Under the pieces are notes generated by a model that worked only from the letters and a program-made list of their open reading frames with translations, had not been told where the DNA came from and searched no databases. A stretch of 14,967 bases of DNA from an uncultured Propionibacteriaceae bacterium (GTDB lineage: Bacteria; Actinomycetota; Actinomycetes; Propionibacteriales; Propionibacteriaceae). Where the stretch lies: assembly GCA_936941515.1 (NCBI GenBank), contig CAKZJI010000162.1, positions 1 to 14,967 on the forward strand, written 5' to 3'. Position numbers and translations under genes: made by a program. Of this stretch, positions 8,856 through 14,820 are shown piece after piece; the first letter of the stretch is position 1; each line of letters opens with the position of its first letter.

Positions 8856-9660
8856 GCCCACCGGGAGACTTGGTGGGCTCGACCCGCGACGGCTGGTCAC
8901 CGTAGAGCCTGCCCTCGTAGGCCTTGACGGCGGTGACCAGCACGAAGCTCAGCACCACCAGCAGCGCCCACGACCCCAACTTACCGACATGCACCATCCG
9001 CCACACGGACAACTGGTCGGGGTACTTCCACGCACCCAGGAACGTCGCCGCGTTCTCCGCCACCCACAGCGCCCCGCCGATCAGCAGGAACGACAGGGCC
9101 AGCGGCATCCGGTAGCGCCGCGACCCAACGGTGAACCACACCCACGTTCCCCACGTCGCCAGGATCATGCCCACAGCAATCCACCAGCGCAGGTCGGGAA
9201 GGACATGATGGGTGTAGAAGTTCGCATAGGCGGCTGCGCCGAGCAGCGTGACGGGCAGCCAGCGATAGCCGGTGAGACGCAGGTCGAAGCGCCGAAACGC
9301 CTGGCAGATGTAGGAGCCGACGGCCGCATACATGAACCCGGAGAAGACCGGGACCCCTGCGATCCGCAGAAGCCCGGGATCGGGATAGCCCCAGGAGCCT
9401 GCGCTGACCTTGTAGACCTCCAGGGCCAGACCGATCAGGTGGAATGCGCAGACCACCAGCAGCTCCCGCCACGTCTCCAGCCTGACCACGACGAAGATGA
9501 CCTGCACGATGAGCACGTAGACCAGCAGCGCGTCGTAGCGGGCGAAGGGGAGGTCCCAGACTCTCCAGGCAAGCTCGGAGGCCCCCAAACCCAGGAAGAT
9601 GGCGACGGCGAAGGCGCAGCAGAGCGCCTCTGTCCAGGCGAAGCGCAGTAGCTGGAGCAC
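8827..9660 (-). CDS. DUF817 family membrane protein (YoaT-like)
   Basis: About 277 residues with eight or so hydrophobic helices. The sequence follows the DUF817 pattern throughout: LRFAWTEALCCAFAVAIF at the start, RYDALLVYVLIVQ, FHLIGLALEVYKVSAGSWGY, GVPVFSGFMYAAVGSYICQA, ANFYTHH.LPDLRW, YRMPLALSFLLIGGALWVAE and VHVGKLGSWALLVVLSF. The function of the family is not known. I favour the GTG at 9660: purine-rich GGAAGGGA precedes it, a TATGTT -10 lies at 9700-9695, and family proteins begin close to here. The frame extends to an ATG at 9699. The C-terminal 10 residues overlap the 3' end of the kinase gene, so the native end may have been altered by rearrangement. The gene stands back to back with a truncated deoC start. 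Confidence 0.85.
   Translation of the reverse strand: MLQLLRFAWTEALCCAFAVAIFLGLGASELAWRVWDLPFARYDALLVYVLIVQVIFVVVRLETWRELLVVCAFHLIGLALEVYKVSAGSWGYPDPGLLRIAGVPVFSGFMYAAVGSYICQAFRRFDLRLTGYRWLPVTLLGAAAYANFYTHHVLPDLRWWIAVGMILATWGTWVWFTVGSRRYRMPLALSFLLIGGALWVAENAATFLGAWKYPDQLSVWRMVHVGKLGSWALLVVLSFVLVTAVKAYEGRLYGDQPSRVEPTKSPGGLTSPAAGGS
8855..8879. terminator. Hairpin after the kinase gene, possible bidirectional terminator
   Basis: AGCCCACC (8855-8862), a 9-base loop, and GGTGGGCT (8872-8879) form a perfect 8-base GC-rich stem starting at the last base of the kinase stop codon. There is no T tract on either side, so intrinsic termination would be weak. The stem also lies inside the 3' end of the convergent DUF817 reading frame. 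Confidence 0.4.
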
Positions 9661-9694
9661 ATCATCCCTTCCGCCGGGCCACCGATGGCAGGGG

Positions 9695-9710
9695 AACATA
9701 CCATTACGCT
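9695..9710. promoter_or_regulatory. Divergent -10 elements for DUF817 and the truncated deoC copy
   Basis: On the minus strand TATGTT (9700-9695) suits the DUF817 gene, leaving a short leader with GGAAGGGA before GTG 9660. On the plus strand TACGCT (9705-9710) stands 6 bases before the ATG at 9717, as in the leaderless deoC promoter at 11012-11017. No -35 is clear on either strand. Confidence 0.4.
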
Positions 9711-9716
9711 GGGCCC

Positions 9717-9739
9717 ATGGACATCCCCCGCGACGCGCT
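9717..9739 (+). repeat. Direct repeat: first 23 bases of deoC, truncated copy
   Basis: The 23 bases from the ATG are identical to 11025-11047, the start of deoC, and encode MDIPRDA plus two bases of the next codon. The preceding TACGCT hexamer is also shared, while the 6-7 bases between it and the ATG differ slightly. deoC similarity stops exactly where the kinase-tail repeat begins. Confidence 0.9.
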
Positions 9740-9913
9740 ACCGCAGGTGTTCGAGCGGTTCACGCGCGCCGACACGTCTCGAAGACACGGTGAAGCGAAG
9801 TCGACGGGGCTCGGTCTGTCCATCGTGAAGGCGGTGGTGGCGAGCTTCGGTGGTTCAGTGGGGGTGGAGTCCCATCCCGGTCACACGCGCTTCACGATCC
9901 TCCTGCAGCTGGC
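9738..9913 (+). repeat. Direct repeat, copy 2: 3' end of the histidine kinase gene
   Basis: 172 of 176 bases match 8673-8848, with an offset of 1065. One change alters the protein (Ser to Gly in RRHSEAK/RRHGEAK). Beyond 9913 the two copies have unrelated downstream sequence, here a TAG stop and then the leader of a secreted-protein gene. The differing flanks argue against a simple recent tandem duplication. Confidence 0.95.
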
Positions 9914-9973
9914 ATAGAACGTTCTTCTCCCCCTTGTCACGGCGTCAACGCATCCCTGGAGAAAATCCCCAGA

Positions 9974-10009
9974 GGACTCAGAGCCGCGCGCAGGCGCATC
10001 TTTGAGTCC
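9974..10009. terminator. Hairpin upstream of the secreted-protein gene
   Basis: GGACTCAGAG (9974-9983) and CTTTGAGTCC (10000-10009) pair over 10 bases with one G-T wobble, around a 16-base GC-rich loop. No T run follows. It could end transcription from the kinase side or act as a regulatory hairpin ahead of the gene starting at 10071. Confidence 0.45.
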
Positions 10010-10034
10010 CTTCCCCACAATCAGGCGTTCACGA

Positions 10035-10065
10035 TGCTACGGTGGTCACAGCCTAAGAAAGGACA
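10035..10065 (+). promoter_or_regulatory. Promoter and ribosome site of the secreted-protein gene
   Basis: TACGGT (10038-10043), preceded by TGC, forms an extended -10. A short leader and the Shine-Dalgarno AAAGGA, about 7 bases before the ATG at 10071, follow. Unlike most genes here this one has a conventional leader with a ribosome site, consistent with a different origin. Confidence 0.5.
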
Positions 10066-10070
10066 GAAAG

Positions 10071-10616
10071 ATGAGGAAAACACTAACGGTGCTGATCCTC
10101 TCAGGGCTGATCTCGTGCGGAGCAGCCACAATCCCAGCTCATGCGGAAGAGACATCACCGCCGGCGAGCGCGGCAGCCCCGTCCGCTGAGGAGATCGCCC
10201 AGCTTGAGTCAGAGCTGACTCAGATATTTGAGGTTTACCTGCTTCAGGATTCGGCAGGGCAGTGGTATGTCAACGAGGCCGCGACGCTCTCCTCCAACCA
10301 ACAGTTGGAGACCCTACGGCAGGTTGCCCAAGATCTCAACAAAGGGGAAAGAGGGCGTGCGGAATTAAACAGTCAAGAACACGCATTCGGGAGCTGGGAA
10401 TGGGGAAAATGCGTGATCAATTTCGTCGCCCCGGGAGCCATTGAGGGGATCGTGGGCGGAGGGGTCATCTCCTGGCTTGAGAAGGGCCTCTATGCGAAGG
10501 TCGCCTCATATCTGATTCGCGTCGTAGGGCCAGCCGCCCTCAAAGGAGGAGGGATAGGTCTTGTGGCCTCACTAGCAGCGGGAGTGGCGTGGTGTTCCAC
10601 GCCGTGGGCATCATGA
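10071..10616 (+). CDS. Secreted protein with two-cysteine glycine/alanine-rich C-terminus, bacteriocin-like
   Basis: A 181-residue protein with a Sec signal peptide: basic MRK, a hydrophobic core, and a likely cleavage after AHA at residue 25. An acidic, proline/alanine-rich and helical middle follows (about 26-105). The C-terminal domain (about 108-181) starts with WEWGKC and is hydrophobic and glycine-rich, with segments such as PGAIEGIVGGGVISWLEKG and GPAALKGGGIGLVASLAAGV. It ends AWCSTPWAS. Cys114 and Cys175 bracket this domain and could form a disulfide after export. I do not recognise a named family. The layout (signal, propeptide-like spacer, small amphipathic cysteine-bracketed domain, coupled membrane protein) resembles secreted pore-forming bacteriocins. 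That function is inference. The ATG at 10071 is set by the ribosome site; the frame is open from 10002. Base composition is lower in GC than in neighbouring genes. Confidence 0.75.
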   Translation: MRKTLTVLILSGLISCGAATIPAHAEETSPPASAAAPSAEEIAQLESELTQIFEVYLLQDSAGQWYVNEAATLSSNQQLETLRQVAQDLNKGERGRAELNSQEHAFGSWEWGKCVINFVAPGAIEGIVGGGVISWLEKGLYAKVASYLIRVVGPAALKGGGIGLVASLAAGVAWCSTPWAS

Positions 10617-11002
10617 GCACACCAACATCATCGGAAATGAGGCGACATAATTTCAGGGTTGCGCTCATAGTCCGGGGAGCCTTGGTCGTGGTTGCCGTCG
10701 GCATCATGCTGCTGTTCGGCTGGATGACTCCGGGACGAGCTCTTCTCACCACATCTCTGCTGATTGCCGTCGTTGCCGGAACGGCTGTCTACGAGTTCTA
10801 TGCTTCCCACGCAGAACAGCCCTCCGGGGGTTTCTCCCTGGTTGCCAGCGCCTTGGTCGCAGCATCACTCATCATCCCCCAGTGGGGCAGCGACAAACTG
10901 CAATCCGCAGTCATCGCCTCCCTCGTCGTGGTGCCGGTGTTGTATGCCAGTCGCAGCTGGATTGTCAGGGCGCAGCGAACGAGTGAAGACCGGGCGTCGT
11001 AG
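10613..11002 (+). CDS. Small four-helix membrane protein, coupled to the secreted protein; possible immunity partner
   Basis: A 129-residue protein with a basic N-terminus ([15 protein letters not shown]) and four hydrophobic helices (about 16-38, 42-62, 73-90 and 97-113). It ends in a charged tail ([11 protein letters not shown]). The ATG at 10613 overlaps the TGA of the secreted-protein gene (ATGA), so the two are almost certainly co-translated and used together. I do not recognise a family. Small multi-helix membrane proteins encoded directly after bacteriocin genes are often immunity proteins; a transport or anchoring helper is an alternative. It ends just before the deoC promoter. Confidence 0.7.
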   Translation: MSTPTSSEMRRHNFRVALIVRGALVVVAVGIMLLFGWMTPGRALLTTSLLIAVVAGTAVYEFYASHAEQPSGGFSLVASALVAASLIIPQWGSDKLQSAVIASLVVVPVLYASRSWIVRAQRTSEDRAS

Positions 11003-11011
11003 ACTCACCGC

Positions 11012-11024
11012 TACGCTGAGGTCC
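11012..11024 (+). promoter_or_regulatory. Leaderless promoter of deoC
   Basis: TACGCT (11012-11017), then 7 bases, then the ATG of deoC. The same hexamer precedes the truncated deoC copy at 9717 and, on the other strand, mptB. No ribosome site is visible. Confidence 0.55.
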
Positions 11025-11681
11025 ATGGACATCCCCCGCGACGCGCTGGCCCGCATGATCGACCACACCCTGTTGAAGACCGACGCCACACCCGCCCAGG
11101 TGTCGGCGCTGGTCGTCGAGGCCCGGGAGCTGGGAACGTTCTCGGTGTGCGTGTCGCCGTCGATGCTGCCGTTGACTGACGATTTGGGGCCTGTGAAGGT
11201 GGCGACGGTGTGCGGGTTCCCGTCGGGGAACCACACCCCCGCGGCGAAGGCGGCTGAGGCCGCCGAGTCGTCGCGCCTGGGGGCTGACGAGATCGACATG
11301 GTCATCAACATCGGCCTGTTGAAGGCGGGCTCCCCCGGCAAGGTCGTCGAGGAAATCGCCGCTGTCCGCCAGGCCACCACGGGGCTGTTGAAGGTCATCA
11401 TCGAGTCCGCCGCGCTGACCGACGACGAGATCGTCGCCGCGTGTCGGGCCGCGGAGGATGCGGGCGCGGACTTCGTGAAGACCTCGACAGGCTTCCACCC
11501 GGACGGTGGGGCGACGGTGCACGCCGTCGAGCTGATGGCGGCCACCGTCGGCGGCCGCCTGGGCATCAAGGCCTCCGGCGGCATCCGCGACTGGGCCACC
11601 GCCCAGGCCATGGTCGCCGCAGGCGCCACCCGGCTGGGGGTGTCGGCCAGCCGCGCGATCCTGGAAGGCGTACCAGCGTGA
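11025..11681 (+). CDS. deoC: Deoxyribose-phosphate aldolase
   Basis: A class I aldolase that splits 2-deoxyribose 5-phosphate into glyceraldehyde 3-phosphate and acetaldehyde in deoxynucleoside catabolism; cytoplasmic. At 218 residues it has the normal bacterial length. The Schiff-base lysine is K152 in DFVKTSTGF. The second active-site lysine is K182 in IKASGGIR, and the catalytic aspartate is D91 in [11 protein letters not shown]. The N-terminal signature MIDHTLLK and phosphate-binding GFPSGNH are present. The start is set by the leaderless promoter 7 bases upstream. The gene appears intact. Its first 23 bases also occur at 9717. Confidence 0.95.
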   Translation: MDIPRDALARMIDHTLLKTDATPAQVSALVVEARELGTFSVCVSPSMLPLTDDLGPVKVATVCGFPSGNHTPAAKAAEAAESSRLGADEIDMVINIGLLKAGSPGKVVEEIAAVRQATTGLLKVIIESAALTDDEIVAACRAAEDAGADFVKTSTGFHPDGGATVHAVELMAATVGGRLGIKASGGIRDWATAQAMVAAGATRLGVSASRAILEGVPA

Positions 11682-11724
11682 GTCAGCTCCCGCATCGCTC
11701 CCGAGACCGGTAGCCCGGGCGAGC

Positions 11725-11885
11725 TCACTGAAGTCCGTCCGAGCCTTTCAGCGCACCAGCGAACCAGAGAAAGGGCAACAGGTTCCCGTAGCTCCAAGGT
11801 CATACCCCTCAACGAGCATCACCGCGGCCGCAGCCAACACGACCCGCCAGTCGGCCCTCTTCACCATGGCCACATCCCGCCCCAT
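11725..11885 (-). pseudogene. Degraded MFS transporter N-terminal remnant
   Basis: On the minus strand an ATG at 11885 opens MGRDVAMVKRADWRVVLAAA, then AVMLVEGYDLGA. The first-helix motif with (D/E)GYDLG is typical of the aromatic-acid/H+ symporter branch of MFS carriers. After that the reading shifts by one base to NLLPFLWFAGAL and stops at TGA 11727-11725. About 50 of some 400 residues remain. It is a remnant at best, but the GYDLGA...LLPF layout is hard to get by chance. It occupies most of the 249-base gap between deoC and the iron-regulated operon; nothing else stands out there except the DtxR box. Confidence 0.4.
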
Positions 11886-11930
11886 CTCGTGTTAACGCAT
11901 TGCCCGGTGCACCTCCCAACGGCGTGTAGC

Positions 11931-11949
11931 TTAGGTTAGCCTAAGCGAT
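11931..11949 (+). promoter_or_regulatory. DtxR/IdeR iron box
   Basis: TTAGGTTAGCCTAAGCGAT matches the 19-base DtxR/IdeR consensus (TWAGGTTAGSCTAACCTWA) at 16 positions, including the first 14 in a row. It ends one base before the GTG of the EcfT gene. TAGCCT inside it (11937-11942) is a -10 hexamer placed 8 bases before that GTG, so iron-loaded repressor would cover the promoter core. I infer iron repression of the operon. Confidence 0.85.
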
Positions 11950-11950
11950 C

Positions 11951-12683
11951 GTGACGATGTCCACCGCTGCGACGGGCACGGCACGGCCAGTCGCACCCGT
12001 CAAACCCGATTTTCGGGCGGGCCTGGCGATGCTGATTGCGATGTCGGTCGGCACCGGCATGATCCAGGCCCCGCTGAGCACTGCCCTGCTGACGGCCTAC
12101 CCCATCGTCATGGGGTTCCTGCTCGGATCCCGCCGACTGGCTCTGCAGTTGGCGGGTAGCTACCTGGTGCTGCGACTGCTGCACCATCTGTTTCTGCTGG
12201 GTGCCCAGCTGCCGGTGGTGCCGTGGATCGGGATCATCTTGACGATGTCGGTCTACGGCTTTCCGGTGCTTGCCATGAGCTTGGTGGTCTTCACCCGGGT
12301 GCCGATGGGCGAGGTGATGGCCGCCTTGGGCAAGCTGCGTCTGCCGGGGACTCTGCTGGTGGTGATCATGGTCATCTATCGCTACATCCCCACTCTGCTG
12401 GGTGAGGATCATCGCCTCAGCGGCCAGGCTGCGCGGTTCGGAGGCCACCTGGCGACGCTGGCTACGCCATCCGCTGGCTGAGCTGGAGCACGCCGTCGTC
12501 CCAGTCCTGATGCGTTCGGGTCGGATCTCCGACGAGTTGTCAGCGGTCGCGGAGTGCAAGGGCCTGGATCCCAGCCACCGTCGCTCCGCCATGACCGCGC
12601 CCCGCCTGGAGGTCGTGGACTGGGTGCTGATGACGCTGGCCGTGGGCGTGGTGGTCGCGCTGAGGATCTGGGTGAGGCAGTGA
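11951..12683 (+). pseudogene. ECF transporter T component (EcfT), one frameshift
   Basis: EcfT is the membrane scaffold that couples two ATPases to a substrate-binding S component. The first frame (from GTG 11951 or ATG 11957) carries several helices and IYRYIPTLLGE. The second frame, from about 12402, continues the same family with RIIASAARLRGSEATW and LAELEHAVVPVLMRSGRISD. Together they give about 243 residues, full length for EcfT. The shift lies at about 12398-12406 and equals the loss of one base or gain of two. The first coupling motif (ARLRG) is normal; the second, usually A-R-G, is ECKG. If the shift is a sequencing error the protein is otherwise whole; the damaged ATPase next door makes true decay possible. 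The stop TGA 12681-12683 overlaps the next GTG. Confidence 0.8.
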
Positions 12684-13123
12684 TCGAGCTCAGCGACACC
12701 ACCATCTCCTGACTGGTTCACCGACCGTGGTCTTCACCGACTGCGGCAGCCAAGGCTGCTCCCGATGCCAGCCGACCCGGCTCCGGGACCCGGGCTGGTG
12801 ATCCGCGGCGCCGAGTTCGCCTATCCCGGCTGCGGGACCACCACCCCCTGACCCTGTCCGGAGGGCAGAAACAGCGGCTGGGGATCGCTCTGGCCTGCAT
12901 GAAGCAGGCACGGCTGCTCTGCCTGGACGAGCCCACCTCCGGGCTGGACGCCCAGAACATGCATCGGATCTCCGACCTGCTGAGGGAACTGGCTGCGTCC
13001 GGGACCCTGATCCTGGTCATCACCCACGACGTTGAGTTCATCGCATCCACCTTCGACCACACCATCCACATCAACGACCATCAGGTCGTCCTCAGGAAAC
13101 TCGCGAGGAGAGAGGAATCATGA
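12680..13123 (+). pseudogene. ECF ATPase (two-domain EcfA), collapsed by two internal deletions
   Basis: Remnants appear in the right order for a two-domain ATPase. GTG 12680 gives the start of domain 1 (MIELSDTTIS), then a stop. Then comes the end of domain 1 and the linker (WFTDRGLHRLRQPRLLP), then the first strand of domain 2 (GLVIRGAEFAYPGCG) and another stop. Finally the C-terminal half of domain 2 is intact: LSGGQKQR signature, CLDEPTSGLDA Walker B and D-loop, and ITHD switch histidine. Both Walker A motifs and Q-loops are missing. About 440 bases remain of an expected 1.4 kb or so. The ends of both gaps share a 16-base sequence. Only a small ORF from ATG 12899 would be translated cleanly. 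The stop overlaps the S-component start (ATGA). As written the transporter has no working ATPase. Confidence 0.8.
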
Positions 13124-13776
13124 GCGAGTCAGCACAATCCGCACAGCCTGCGGCCCCAACCCCACATCGCAAGAACTCCTTGGTCCGTGACGCCATCACC
13201 ATCGGCATCTTCGTCGCCCTGTATTTCGTGCTGTTCTTCATCTGCGGCATGACCATGGGCGCCGTGCCCCTGATCATGGTGCTGCTGCCGGTGATCTTCG
13301 GCGTCTTCGGCGGCCTGATCTTCATGGTCTTGCTTGGCAAGGTGCAGCGCACCGGCATCTTCCTGATCACTGGCCTTCTGGTCGGACTGGCCATGTTCAG
13401 CATGGCTCCGGGCGGGATCATGGGCTACATGACAATCGCGGGCGGCGTGGCCGGCGAAGTGATCTACTGGCTGATGGGGCACAAGTCCTTCATATCGATG
13501 ACAGCGGCCTACACGGCTTTCGTGACGCTCTTCGCGATCGGCGAGTACATCCCCTTCATCTGGATGCAGGAGGCCTACCTCAAGCTCTACGAGAACAACC
13601 CGACCCTGGACGTGGCGAAAGCCGGCATGGAGATACTGAACCCCACCACCATGGCCATCTTCTGCGCACTGACCATCGCCGCCTGCATCATCGGTTGTCT
13701 CTGGGGCCGCACCCTGACCCGCAAGCAGTTCTCACGGGCCGGAATAGTGCAAGACCCGCCATCACTTGCCAGATAG
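13120..13776 (+). CDS. ECF transporter S component, MptD family
   Basis: A 218-residue membrane protein with six or so helices. It matches the MptD/Trep_Strep group of putative S components: VRDAITIGIFVALYFVLFFI at the start, GAVPLIMVLLPVIFGVFGG, APGGIMGYMTIAGGVAGEVI and IPFIWMQEAY. S components bind the substrate in the membrane and swap onto the EcfT-EcfA module. The substrate of this group is not firmly established. The ATG at 13120 has the purine-rich GAGGAGAGAGGA upstream and overlaps the stop of the ATPase remnant. It ends with a basic cytoplasmic tail. The iron box at the head of the operon suggests an iron-related ligand, which is inference. The gene is intact although its ATPase neighbour is not. 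Confidence 0.85.
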   Translation: MSESAQSAQPAAPTPHRKNSLVRDAITIGIFVALYFVLFFICGMTMGAVPLIMVLLPVIFGVFGGLIFMVLLGKVQRTGIFLITGLLVGLAMFSMAPGGIMGYMTIAGGVAGEVIYWLMGHKSFISMTAAYTAFVTLFAIGEYIPFIWMQEAYLKLYENNPTLDVAKAGMEILNPTTMAIFCALTIAACIIGCLWGRTLTRKQFSRAGIVQDPPSLAR

Positions 13777-13808
13777 CCTGAGATCGCTACCACCCGTCAG
13801 GAGGGATC

Positions 13809-14205
13809 ATGGCCACCACCCAGCAGAAGAACCCGGCCAGTGTCTGGGAGCTGATCAGATCCGCCCACACCGCGATGATCGTGGGTGGTGCGGTCGCCTT
13901 TGTCGGGGCAGGACTGAAGGTCGTCCCTTATATCGCACTCGTCGAGATCGGCCGCGGTTTCCTGACCGGGGCGTCCGCCGCCCATCAATGGGGCTGGTTC
14001 ACAGCGGCGGTAGTGGCCATGGTCATCCATGGGGTCGCCTACACCGGTGCCCTGGGCGCGACCCACCTGGCTGAGGCGAACCTGCGCAACGAGCTGCGGC
14101 TCAAGCTGGTAAACAAGCTGCCGCGCCTACCGCTGGGGTGGTTCAACGACCGTTCCTCGGGACAAATCAACCGCGCCGTCATCAGCGACACCGCCGCCAT
14201 CGCCA
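13809..14205 (+). CDS. Exporter-fold ABC transporter, N-terminal fragment
   Basis: The ATG at 13809 follows a strong ribosome site (AGGAGGG, 13799-13805). About 130 residues remain of an expected 580 or so. TM1 (about residues 18-50) and TM2 (about 60-88) are followed by the long intracellular helix LRNELRLKLVNKLPRLPLGW and FNDRSSGQINRAVISDT, the characteristic coupling region of ABC exporters. The nucleotide-binding domain is absent because the sequence changes origin at about 14190-14205. In actinobacterial loci with an MptD-type ECF system, one or two such exporter-fold proteins commonly follow. Siderophore importers such as IrtAB have this fold, which suits the iron box, but the substrate is inferred. 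Confidence 0.8.
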
Positions 14206-14820
14206 GCACCACCAGTTGGCGGTAGGGCAGGCCGAGCGATTTGCTCATCTGCTCGCCCATGCCGATGATGGTGAGGCGGTCGGCGAACCAGTAGAGCAGC
14301 GCGGCAATCGCGCCGCCGAGCCAGAGCAGCTCATAGCGGCCGCGCAGCACCGCGGAAAAATCGCCGGAAAGCCAAGTAGTGAGCAGTTGCAGCGCTTCAT
14401 ATTGATAGGCGAAGAAAAAGGCGATAGCGGCGATGATGCTGCCGTAAATCAGGCCGACCAGCGGCAACAGCAGCGGTTCCTGCGGCGGCACGCGGCGGGC
14501 GATGGCGAGAAAACCGAGCATGGCGACAAAAGCACAGCTTGCCGCGACCGCCATATTGGCAAGCAGCGGCCAATGCGGCGTGAGCAGGGTGGTGGCGACG
14601 ATGCCGAGCATGGCGCCTTGTGCAGTACCGGCGGTATTCGGCTCAACGAAGCGGTTATGCACGGCGAGCTGCATGATGAGTCCGGCGACGGAAAGGCTGG
14701 CGCCAACCAGCACGATGGCAAGGGTGCGCGGCAGGCGGCTAATCCAAAACAGCGACCAGTCGAGGTTTTTGACGCCGATGGCGATGCTGACGGCCATCGT
14801 GACCAGCAGGGCGAGAACGG
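14192..14820 (-). CDS. FecCD-family iron-siderophore permease, internal fragment of foreign character
   Basis: On the minus strand about 205 residues of a FecCD/BtuC-type permease are readable: WISRLPRTLAIVLVGASLSV, AGLIMQ, NRFVEPNTAGTAQGAMLGI, LLPLVGLIYGSI, TTWLSGDFSAVL, and DRLTIIGMGEQMSKSLGLPY. The NRFVEP.TAGT wording is that of the YclN/FatD/CeuB petrobactin/enterobactin-type permeases. It imports ferric siderophore with an ATPase and a binding protein. Both ends are cut: the first residues and the C-terminal third are missing. Codon use differs from its neighbours (more A/T at third positions, many GCG/GGC runs), and the wording looks proteobacterial. It is on the opposite strand to the surrounding operon. 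I read it as a joined-in piece, not a native gene. Confidence 0.8.

Larger units (their letters stand above)
9717..9917 (+). pseudogene. deoC-start / histidine kinase-tail fusion frame
   Basis: A 66-residue open frame. It starts with the deoC N-terminus (MDIPRDAL) and continues, in frame, as the last 59 residues of the sensor kinase (PQVFERFTRADTSRRHGEAK onward), ending one residue earlier than the true kinase (LLQLA). It keeps part of the ATPase domain (F and G2 boxes) but lacks the histidine, N box and G1 aspartate, so it cannot be a kinase. The joint falls in a 17-base stretch where deoC (IPRDAL) and the kinase (IPPDVL) match at 12 positions, 9723-9739 against 8658-8674. A short peptide could still be made from the deoC-like promoter, but a join of two haplotypes is more likely. 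Confidence 0.8.

Noticed and set aside
9717..9917. A genuine small kinase-like or regulatory gene
   Set aside because: It lacks the phospho-acceptor, N box and G1 motifs and is exactly explained as deoC start plus kinase tail.
10865..11812. Minus-strand open frame opposite deoC
   Set aside because: Antisense to a complete deoC with catalytic residues in place; Ser/Ala/Thr-rich shadow.
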